From contig NW_027490254.1 in the NCBI RefSeq assembly GCF_050948175.1, forward strand, positions 310,001 through 374,000: DNA of 64,000 nucleotides, read 5' to 3'. Each line of letters starts with the position of its first letter. Within the stretch, counting starts at the first letter, position 1. The stretch comes from Xylocopa sonorina. Its lineage: Eukaryota; Arthropoda; Insecta; Hymenoptera; Apidae. The translations under genes were made by a program, and so were the position numbers. The notes under the pieces were generated by a model. That model saw only the letters and a list, made by a program, of their open reading frames with translations. It had not been told where the DNA came from and searched no databases. This document shows, piece after piece, positions 40,901 through 50,884 of this stretch.

Positions 40901-41960
40901 GCGAAGTGTTATGTATTCCTCGTCTACACTTCAAATGAATGTAAATGCGACACTTACTTGCAAGGAAATAGCGTTTGCAGATGTCTACGTATCGTAGCAA
41001 TAGAGTTCTTATGATTCTTAAAACGCGATATCGCATCTCATTTCTATGTTTCATGGCAAGATATAATATGAATTGCGAAGTGTCATGTATACCTCGTCTA
41101 CACTTCAAATGAATGTAAATGCGACACTTCCTTGCAAGGAAATAGCGTTTGCGAATGTCTATCTATCGTAGCAATAGTGTTCTAATGCTGCTTAAAACGC
41201 GATATCGCATCTCATTTCTATGTTTCATGGTAAGATATAATATGATTTGCGAAGTGATATGCATTTCTCGTCTACGATTCAAATGAATGTAAATGCGACA
41301 CTTCCTTGCAAGGAAATAGCGTTTGCAGATATCTACGTATCGTAGCAATAGATTTCTTATGATTCTTAAAACGCGATATCACATCTCATTTCTATGTTTC
41401 ATGGTAAGATATAATATGATTAGCGAAGTGTTATGTATTCCTCGTCTACACTTCAAATGAATGTGAATGCGACACTTCCTTGCAAGGAAATAGCGTTTGC
41501 GAATGTCTACCTATCGTAGCAATAGAGTTCTAATGCTTCTTAAAACGCGATATCGCATCTCATTTCTATGTTTCATGGTAAGATATAATATGATTTGCGA
41601 AGTGTCATGTATTCCTCGTCTACACTTCAAATGAATGTAAATGCGACACTTCCTTGCAAGGAAATAGCGTTTGCAGATGTCTAGCTATCGTAGCAATAGA
41701 GTTCTAATGCTTCTTAAAATGCGATATCGCATCTCATTTCTATGTTTCATGGTAAGATATAATATGATTTGCGAAGTGTTATGTATTCCTCGTCTACACT
41801 TCAAATGAATGTAAATGCGACACTTCCTTGTAAGGCAATAGCGTTTGCAGATGTCTACGTATCGTAGCAATAGAGTTCTTATGATTCTTAAAACGCGATA
41901 TCGCATCTCATTTCTATGTTTCATGGTAAGGTATAATATGATTTGCGAAGTGTTATGTAT
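37954..41960 (-). repeat. 23-monomer HOR, copy 2 (4,000 bp)
   Basis: Second copy, with GCGATGCAG at 38,363 and 40,102. A private change is AGCGTCTGCG near 38,884. The match ends near 41,966, where CGTCTGCACTAC replaces CATCTACACTTC. The sequence that follows matches the sequence that lies before copy 1 (33,271 and on), as expected for a tandem duplication inside an older array. Confidence 0.92.
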
Positions 41961-44900
41961 TCCTCGTCTGCACTACAAATGAATGTAAATGCGACACTTC
42001 CTTGTAAGGAAATAGCGTTTGCAGATGTCTACCTATCGCAGAAATAGATTTGTAATGCTTCTTAAAACGCGATATCGCATCTCATTTCTATGTTTCATGG
42101 TAAGATATAATATGATTTGCGAAGTGTCATGTATTCCTCGTCCACACTTCAAATGAATGTGAATGCGACACTTCCTTGCAAGGAAATAGCGTTTGCGAAT
42201 GTCTACCTATCGTAGCAATAGTGTTCTAATGCTTCTTAAAACGCGGCATCGCATCTCATTTCTATGTTTCATGGTAAGATATAATATGATTTGAGAAGTG
42301 TTATGTATTCCTCATCTACACTTCAAATGAATGTAAATGCGACACTTCTTTGCAAGGAAATAGCGTTTGCAAATGTCTACCTATCGTAGCAATAGTGTTC
42401 TAATGCTTCTTAAAACGCGATATCGCATCTCAGTACTATGTTTCATGGTAAGATATAATATGATTTGCAAAGTGTTATGTTTTCCTCGTCTACACTTCAA
42501 ATGAATGTAAATGCGACACTTCCTTGTAAGGAAATAGCGTTTGCAGATGTCTACCTATCGTAGCAATAGAGTTCTAATGCTTCTTAAAACGCGATATCGC
42601 ATCTCATTTCTATGTTCCATGGTAAGATATAATATGATTTGCGAAGTGTCATGTATTCCTCATCTACACTTCAAATGCATGTAAATGCGAAACTTCCATG
42701 CAAGGAAATAGCGTTTGCAGATGTCTACGTATCGTAGCAATGGAGTTCTTATGATTCTTAAGACGCGATATCGCATCTCATTTCTATGTTCCATGGTAAG
42801 ATATAATATGATTTGCGAACTGTTATGTATTCCTCGTCTACACGTCAAATGTATGTAAATGCGACACTTCCTTGCAAGGAAATAGTGTTTGCAGATGTCT
42901 ACCTATCGCAGCAATAGATTTGTAATGCTTCTTAAAACGCGATATCGCATCTCATTTCTATGTTTCATGGTAAGATATAATATGATTTGCGAAGTGTCAT
43001 GTATTCCTCGTCCACACTTCAAATGAATGTGAATGCGACACTTCCTTGCAAGGAAATAGCGTTTGCGAATGTCTACCTATCGTAGCAATAGTGTTCTAAT
43101 GCTTCTTAAAACGCGGCATCGCATCTCATTTCTATGTTTCATGGTAAGATATATTATGATTTGCCAAGTGTTATGTATTCCTCGTCTACACTTCAAATGA
43201 ATGTAAATGCGACACTTACTTGCAAGGAAATAGCGTTTGCAGATGTCTACGTATCGTAGCAATAGAGTTCTTATGATTCTTAGAACGCGATATCGCATCT
43301 CATTTCTATGTTTCATGGTAAGATATAATATGATTTGCGAAGTATTATGTATTCCTCTTCTACACTTCAAATGAATGTAAATGCGACACTTCCTTGCAAG
43401 GAAATAGCGTTTGCAGATGTCTACGTATCGTAGCAATAGATTTCTTATGATTCTTAAAACGCGATAACGCATCTCATTCCTATGTTTCATGGTTAGATAT
43501 AATATTCATTGCGAAGTGTTATGAATTCCTCGTCTACGATTGATATGAATGTAAATGCTACACTTCCTTGCAAGGAAATAGCGTTTGCAGATGTCTACGT
43601 ATCGTAGCAATAGAGTTCAGATGCTTCTTAAACGCGATATCGCATCGCATTTCTATGTTTCATGGTAAGATATAATATGATTTGCGAAGTGTCATGTATT
43701 CCTCGTCTACACTTCAAATGAATGTAAATGCGACACTTCCATGCACGGAAATAGCGTTTGCAGATGTCTACGTATCGTAGCAATAGTGTTCTTATGTTTC
43801 TTAATACGCGATATCGCATCTCATTTCTATGTTTCATGGTAAGATATAATATGATTTGAGAAGTGTTATGTATTCCTCATCTACACTTCAAATGAATGTA
43901 AATGCGACACTTCTTTGCAAGGAAATAGCGTTTGCAAATGTCTACCTATCGTAGCAATAGTGTTCTAATGCTTCTTAAAACGCGATATCGCATCTCAGTA
44001 CTATGTTTCATGGTAAGATATAATATGATTTGCAAAGTGTTATGTTTTCCTCGTCTACACTTCAAATGAATGTAAATGCGACACTTCCTTGTAAGGAAAT
44101 AGCGTTTGCAGATGTCTACCTATCGTAGCAATAGAGTTCTAATGCTTCTTAAAACGCGATATCGCATCTCATTTCTATGTTCCATGGTAAGATATAATAT
44201 GATTTGCGAAGTGTCATGTATTCCTCATCTACACTTCAAATGCATGTAAATGCGAAACTTCCATGCAAGGAAATAGCGTTTGCAGATGTCTACGTATCGT
44301 AGCAATGGAGTTCTTATGATTCTTAAGACGCGATATCGCATCTCATTTCTATGTTCCATGGTAAGATATAATATGATTTGCGAACTGTTATGTATTCCTC
44401 GTCTACACGTCAAATGAATGTAAATGCGACACTTCCTTGCAAGGAAATAGTGTTTGCAGATGTCTACCTATCGCAGCAATAGATTTGTAATGCTTCTTAA
44501 AACGCGATATCGCATCTCATTTCTATGTTTCATGGTAAGATATAATATGATTTGCGAAGTGTCATGTATTCCTCGTCTACACTTCAAGTGAATGTAAATG
44601 CGACACTAACTTGCAAGGAATTAGCGATGCAGATGTCTAGGTATCGTAGCAATAGAGTTCTTATGATTCTTAAAACGCGATATCGCATCTCATTTCTATG
44701 TTTCATGGTAAGGTATAATATGATTTGCGAAGTGTTATGTATTCCTCGTCTGCACTTCAAATGAATGTAAATGCGACACTTCCTTGTAAGGAAATAGCGT
44801 TTGCAGATGTCAACCTATCGTAGCAATAGATTTCTAATGCTTCTTAAAACGCGATATATCATCTCATTTCTATGTTTCATGGTAAGATATAATATGATTT

Positions 44901-46150
44901 GCGAAGTGTCATGTATTCCTCGTCTACACTTCAAATGAATGTGAATGCGACACTTCCTTGCAAGGAAATAGCGTTTGCGAATGTCTACCTATCGTAGCAA
45001 CAGTGTTCTAATGCTTCATAAAACGCGGTATCGCATCTCATTTCTATGTTTCATGGTAAGATATATTATGATTTGCCAAGTGTTATGTATTCCTCGTCTA
45101 CACTTCAAATGAATGTAAATGCGACACTTACTTGCAAGGAAATAGCGTTTGCAGATGTCTACGTATCGTAGCAATAGAGTTCTTATGATTCTTAGAACGC
45201 GATATCGCATCTCATTTCTATGTTTCATGGTAAGATATAATATGAATTGCGAAGTGTCATGTATACCTCGTCTACACTTCAAATGAATGTAAATGCGACA
45301 CTTCCTTGCAAGGAAATAGCGTTTGCGAATGTCTATCTATCGTAGCAATAGTGTTCTAATGCTGCTTAAAATACGATATCGCATCTCATTTCTATGTTTC
45401 ATGGTAAGATATATTATGATTTGCGAAGTGTTATGTATTCCTCGTCTACACTTCAAATGAATGTAAATGCGACACTTCCTTGCAAGGAAATAGCGTTTGC
45501 AGATGTCTACGTATCGAAGCAATAGGGTTCAAATGCTTCTTAAAACGCGTTATCGCATCTCATTTCTATGTTTCATGGTAAGATATATTATGATTTGCGA
45601 AGTGTTATGTATTCCTCGTCTACACTTCAAATGAATGTAAATGCGACACTTACTTGCAAGGAAATAGCGTTTGCAGATGTCTACGTATCGTAGCAATAGA
45701 GTTCTTATGATTCTTAAAACGCGATATCGCATCTCATTTCTATGTTTCATGGTAAGATATAATATGAATTGCGAAGTGTCATGTATACCTCGTCTACACT
45801 TCAAATGAATGTAAATGCGACACTTCCTTGCAAGGAAATAGCGTTTGCGAATGTCTATCTATCGTAGCAATAGTGTTCTAATGCTTCTTTAAACGCGATA
45901 TCGCATCTCATTTCTATGTTTCATGGTAAGATATATTATGATTTGCGAAGTGTTATGTATTCCTCGTCTACACTTCAAATGAATGTAAATGCGACACTTA
46001 CTTGCAAGGAAATAGCGTTTGCAGATGTCTACGTATCGTAGCAATAGAGTTCTTATGATTCTTAAAACGCGATATCGCTTCTCATTTCTATGTTTCATGG
46101 TAAGATATAATATGATTTGCGAAGTGTTATGTATTCCTCGAATACACTTC
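41961..46150 (-). repeat. Mosaic satellite segment with a 9-monomer partial duplication
   Basis: About 24 monomers. A segment at about 42,250-43,012 is repeated at about 43,815-44,577 (offset 1,565, which is 9 x 174 minus 1). It is recognised by ATTTGAGAAGTG, CATCTCAGTACTATG and the CCATGG pair. The one-base loss TCTTAAACGCG near 43,628 lies between them and accounts for the missing base. Monomers near 43,077-43,840 match the head of the 24-monomer HOR. Nothing but satellite was found. Confidence 0.8.
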
Positions 46151-47250
46151 AAATGAATGTAAATGCGACACTTCCTTGCAAGGAAATAGCGTTTGCGAAT
46201 GTCTACCTATCATAGCAATAGTGTTCTAATGCTTCTTAAAACGCGATATCGCATCTCATCTCTATGATTCATGGTAAGATATAGTATGATTTGCGAAGAG
46301 TTATGTATTCCTCGTCTACACATCAAATGAATGTAAATGCGACACTTCCTTGTAAGGAAATAGCGTTTGCAGATGTCTACCTATCGTAGCAATAGAGTTC
46401 TAATGCTTCTTAAAACGCGATATCGCATCTCATTTCTATGTTTCATGGTAAGATATAATATGATTTGCGAAGTGTCATGTATTCCTCGTCTACATTTCAA
46501 ATGAATGTAAATGCGACACTTCCTTGCTAGGAAATAGCGTCTGCAGATGTCTAGGTATCGTAGCAATAGAGTTCTAATGCTTCATAAAACGCGATATCAC
46601 ATCACATTTCTATGTTTCATGGTAAGATATAATATTCATTGCGAAGTGTTATGCATTCCTCGTATACGATTCATATGAATGTAAATGCGACACTTCCTTG
46701 CAAGGAAATAGCGTTTGCAGATATCTACTTATCGTAGCAATAGAGTTCCTATGATTCTTAAAACGCGATATCGCATCTCATTTCTATGTTTCATGGTAAG
46801 ATATAATATGATTTGCGAAGTGTTATGTATTCCTCGTCTACATTTCCATTCAATGTAAATGCGACACTTCCTTGCAAGGAAATAGCGTTTGCAGATGTCT
46901 ACGTATCGTAGCAATAGAGTTCTTATGATTCTTAAAACCCGATATCGCATCTCATTTCTGTGTTTCATGGTAAGATATAATATGATTTGCGAAGTGTTAT
47001 GTCTTCCTCGTCTACACTTCAAATGAATGTAAATGCGACACTTCCTTGCAAGGAAATAGCGTTTGCAAACGTCTACCTACCGTAGCAATAGAGTTCTAAT
47101 GCTTCTTAAAACGCGATATCGCATCTGATTTCTATATTTCATGGTAAGGTATAATATGATTTGCGAAGTGTTATGTATTCCTCGTCTACACTTCAAATGA
47201 ATGTAAATGCGACACTTCCTTGTAAGGAAGTAGCCTTTGCAGATGTCTAC
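46150..47250 (-). repeat. 10-monomer spaced duplication, copy 1
   Basis: Matches +1,739 bp. Shared private variants are CTATGATTCATGG near 46,262 and 48,001, CGTATACGATTCATATG near 46,661 and 48,400, and CTTCCATTCAATG or TTTCCATTCAATG near 46,842 and 48,581. Copy 2 has CCATGG at 48,182 where copy 1 has TCATGG, a possible small conversion. Confidence 0.82.
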
Positions 47251-47888
47251 CTATCGTAGCAATAGAGTTCTAATGCTTCTTAAAACGCGATATCGCATCT
47301 CATTTCTATGTTTCATGGTAAGATATAATATGATTTGCGAAGTGTTATGTATTCCTCGTCTACACTTCAAATGAATGTAAATGTGACACTTACTTGCAGG
47401 GAGTTAGCGATGCAGATGTCTAGGTATCGTAGCAATAGAGATCTCATGATTCTTAAAACGCGATATCGCATCTCATTTCTATGTTTCATGGTAAGATATA
47501 ATATGATTTGCGAAGTGTCATGTATTCCTCGTCCACACTTCAAATGAATGTGAATGCGACACTTCCTTGCAAGGAAATAGCGTTTGCGAATGTCTACCTA
47601 TCGTAGCAATAGTGTTCTAATGCATCTTAAAACGCGGTATCGCATCTCATTTCTATGTTTCATGGTAAGATATATTATGATTTGCCAAGTGTTATGTATT
47701 CCTCGTCTACACTTCAAATGAATGTAAATGCGACACTTACTTGCAAGGAAATAGCGTTTGCAGATGTCTACGTATCGTAGCAATAGAGTTCTTATGATTC
47801 TTAGAACGCGATATCGCATCTCATTTCTATGTTTCATGGTAAGATATATTATGATTTGCGAAGTGTTATGTATTCCTCGTCTACACTT

Positions 47889-48990
47889 CAAATGAATGTA
47901 AATGCGACACTTCCTTGCAAGGAAATAGCGTTTGCGAATGTCTACCTATCATAGCAATAGTGTTCTAATGCTTCTTAAAACGCGATATCGCATCTCATCT
48001 CTATGATTCATGGTAAGATATAGTATGATTTGCGAAGTGTTATGTATTCCTCGTCTACACATCAAATGAATGTAAATGCGACACTTCCTTGTATGGAAAT
48101 AGCGTTTGCAGATGTCTACCTATCGTAGCAATAGAGTTCTAATGCTTCTTAAAACGCGATATCGCATCTCATTTCTATGTTCCATGGTAAGATATAATAT
48201 GATTTGCGAAGTGTCATGTATTCCTCGTCTACATTTCAAATGAATGTAAATGCGACACTTCCTTGCTAGGAAATAGCGTCTGCAGATGTCTAGGTATCGT
48301 AGCAATAGAGTTCTAATGCTTCATAAAACGCGATATCGCATCACATTTCTATGTTTCATGGTAAGATATAATATTCATTGCAAAGTGTTATGCATTCCTC
48401 GTATACGATTCATATGAATGTAAATGCGACACTTCCTTGCAAGGAAATAGCGTTTGCAGATGTCTACTTATCGTAGCAATAGAGTTCTTATGATTCTTAA
48501 AACGCGATATCGCATCTCATTTCTATGTTTCATGGTAAGATATAATATGATTTGCGAAGTGTTATGTATTCCTCGTCTACACTTCCATTCAATGTAAATG
48601 CGACACTTCCTTGCAAGGAAATAGCGTTTGCAGAAGTCTACGTATCGTAGCAATAGAGTTCTTATGATTCTTAAAACGCGATATCGCATCTCATTTCTAT
48701 GTTTCATGGTAAGATATAATATGATTTGCGAAGTGTCATGTATTCCTCGTCTACACTTCAAATAAATGTAAATGCGACACTTCCTTGCAAGGAAATAGCG
48801 TTTGCAAACGTCTACCTACCGTAGCAATAGAGTTCTAATGCTTCTTAAAACGCGATATCGCATCTGATTTCTATATTTCATGGTAAGGTATAATATGATT
48901 TGCGAAGTGTTATGTATTCCTCGTCTACACTTCAAATGAATGTAAATGCGACACTTCCTTGTAAGGATGTAGCGTTTGCAGATGTCTACC
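47889..48990 (-). repeat. 10-monomer spaced duplication, copy 2
   Basis: Counterpart of 46,150-47,250. The match ends near 48,985, after which the sequence switches to the type also seen at 6.9-7.8 kb. The full repeat unit of 1,739 bp includes the intervening 47,250-47,889, which has monomers of the 24-mer type (CGTCCACACTTC, GATATATTATG) not present at the same place in copy 2. Confidence 0.8.
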
Positions 48991-49854
48991 TACCGCAGCA
49001 ATAGAGTTCTAATGCATCTTAAAACGCGTTATCGCATCTCATTTCTATATTTCGTGGTAAGATATAGTATGATTTGCGAAGTGTTATGTATTCCTCGTCT
49101 ACACTTCAAATGAATGTAAATGCGACACTTCCTTGTAAGGAAATAGCGTTTGCAGATGTCTACCTATCGTAGCAATAGAGTTCTAATGCTTCTTAAAACG
49201 CGATATCGCATCTCATTTCTATGTTCCATGGTAAGATATAATATGATTTGCGAAGTGTCATGTATTCCTCGTCTACACTTCAAATGCATGTAAATGCGAA
49301 ACTTCCATGCAAGGAAATAGCGTTTGCAGATGTCTACGTATCGTTGCAATGGAGTTCTTATGATTCTTAAAACGCGATATCGCATCTCATTTCTATGTTC
49401 CATGGTAAGATATAATATGATTTGCGAAGTGTTATGTATTCCTCGTCTACACTTCAAATGAATGTAAATGCGACACTTACTTGCAAGGAAATAGCGTTTG
49501 CAGATGTCTACGTATCGTAGCAATAGAGTTCTTATGATTCTTAAAACGCGATATCGCATCTCATTTCTATGTTTCATGGTAAGATATAATATGATATGCG
49601 AAGTGTCATGTATACCTCGTCTACACTTCAAATGAATGTAAATGCGACACTTCCTTGCAAGGAAATAGCGTTTGCGAATGTCTATCTATCGTAGCAATAG
49701 TGTTCTAATGCTGCTTAAAACGCGATATCGCATCTCATTTCTATGTTTCATGGTAAGATATAATATGATTTGCGAAGTGTTATGCATTCCTCGTCTACGA
49801 TTCAAATGAATGTAAATGCGACACTTCCTTGCAAGGAAATAGCGTTTGCAGATG
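48991..49854 (-). repeat. Gap-proximal satellite that matches the 7-kb region
   Basis: The order of variants here (CGCGTTATCGC, two CCATGG monomers at 49,226 and 49,400, GATATGCGAAGTGTCATG near 49,593, TGTTCTAATGCTGC near 49,700, then GATTCAAATG) is the same as at about 6,930-7,780. The two are about 42 kb apart but share a run of linked variants absent from the intervening DNA between 9.5 and 33.9 kb. Confidence 0.8.
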
Positions 49855-49954
49855 NNNNNNNNNNNNNNNNNNNNNNNNNNNNNNNNNNNNNNNNNNNNNN
49901 NNNNNNNNNNNNNNNNNNNNNNNNNNNNNNNNNNNNNNNNNNNNNNNNNNNNNN
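49855..49954. other. Assembly gap of exactly 100 Ns
   Basis: A run of 100 N. A round 100 usually stands for a gap of unknown length placed by a scaffolder or submission rule, so it should not be read as 100 bp of missing DNA. The satellite reverses orientation across it. Both flanks carry the same local variant (GATTCAAATG on the left, GAGGAATGCATAAC on the right), so both sides are inside satellite and no unique sequence anchors the join. Confidence 0.98.
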
Positions 49955-50884
49955 GAGGAATGCATAACACTTCGCAATGAATATTATATCTTACCATGAA
50001 ACATAGAAATGAGATGCGATATCGCGTTTTAAGAATCATAAGAACTCTATTGCTACGAAACGTAGACATCTGCAAACGCTATTTCCTTGCAAGGAAGTGT
50101 CCCATTTACATTCATTTGAATCGTAGACGAGAATGCATAACACTTCGAAATGAATATTATATCTTATCAGGAAACATAGATATGAGATGCAACGTCTTGT
50201 TTTAAGAAGCACTTGAACTCTATTGCTTTGATGCGTAGACGTCTGCAAACGCTATTTCCTAGCATGGAAGTGTCGCATTTACATTCATTTGAAGTGTAGG
50301 CGAGGAATACGTGACACTTCGCAAATCATATTATATCTTACCATGAAACATAGAAATGAGATGCGATATCGCGTTTTAAGAAGCATTAGAACTCTATTGC
50401 TACGATACTTAGACATCTGCAGACGCTATTTCCTAGCAAGGAAGTATCGCATTTACATTCATTTGTAGTGTAGACGAGGAATACATGACACTTCGCAAAT
50501 CATGTTATATCTTACCATGAAACACAGAAATGAGATGCGATATCGCGTTTTAAGAAGCATTAGAACTCTATTGCTACGATACGTAGACATCTGCAAACGC
50601 TATTTCCTAGCGAGGAAGTATCGCATTCACATTCATTTGAAGTGTAGACAAGGAATACATAACACTTCGCGAATCATGTTATATCTTACCATGAAACATA
50701 GAAATGAGATGCGATATCGCGTTTTAAGAAGCATTAGAACTCCATTGCTACGATACCTAGACATCTGCAGACGCTATTTCCTAGCAAGGAAGTGTCGCAT
50801 TTACATTCAATTGAAGTGTAGACGAGGAATACATGATACTTCGCAAATCATATTATATCTTACCATGAAACATAGAAATGAGAT
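49955..50884 (+). repeat. 25-monomer HOR of the right arm, shared segment copy 1
   Basis: About 930 bp repeated at +4,343/4,344 bp (25 x 174 minus 6). The missing bases fit the local indels seen: five monomers lacking a T in GAAGTGTCGC, a two-base loss in CAATATCGTTTTAAG near 51,405, and a one-base gain in GCATTGAGAAC near 54,033. The only difference noticed is GACGAGAATGC near 50,127 (GACGAGGAATGC in copy 2). The copy begins at the gap edge, so its true start is unknown. Confidence 0.85.
50155..50205 (+). repeat. GCAATATC-type monomer, characteristic of the right arm
   Basis: Units reading CAATGAATATTATATC, TTATCAGG or TTATCATG, ATAGATATGAG and GCAATATCTCG (GCAACGTCTTG in this copy). They are seen near 50,160; 51,380; 52,940; 54,505; 55,905; 56,945; 57,820; 58,165; 59,035; 59,725; 60,770; 61,465; 62,690; 63,205, about one per kilobase. 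The change destroys the GCGATATCGC palindrome, and CAATGA puts a stop in the frame. Only one clear left-arm example was found (about 675-760). Confidence 0.82.

Larger units (their letters stand above)
1..49854 (-). repeat. 174-bp satellite array, left arm (about 286 monomers)
   Basis: Uninterrupted head-to-tail satellite. A landmark such as TTCTATGTTTCATGG recurs at 1, 175 and 349 and then every 174 bp to the gap. The strand is assigned by convention to the one on which the stop-free 58-codon frame reads. Monomers differ by scattered substitutions and rare single-base deletions, and I saw no foreign insertion. Between the landmark TATGCGAAGT at 7,511 and its counterpart at 49,595 lie 42,084 bp, that is 242 monomers minus 24 bases. 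The 24 missing bases are all accounted for by one-base-deletion monomers. The length is close to nucleosomal, as in many centromeric satellites; that role is inference. Family and species are not recognised. Confidence 0.97.

Noticed and set aside
33954..41960. The exact 4,000-bp period as proof of artificial duplication
   Set aside because: 4,000 equals 23 x 174 minus two visible one-base deletions, so the round number needs no artefact. The few differences between copies also argue against simple copy-paste, although read depth was not available to me.
1..49854. CRISPR array
   Set aside because: The repeats are regular, but there are no unique spacers: the whole 174-bp period is repeated, and the unit is far longer than CRISPR repeats.
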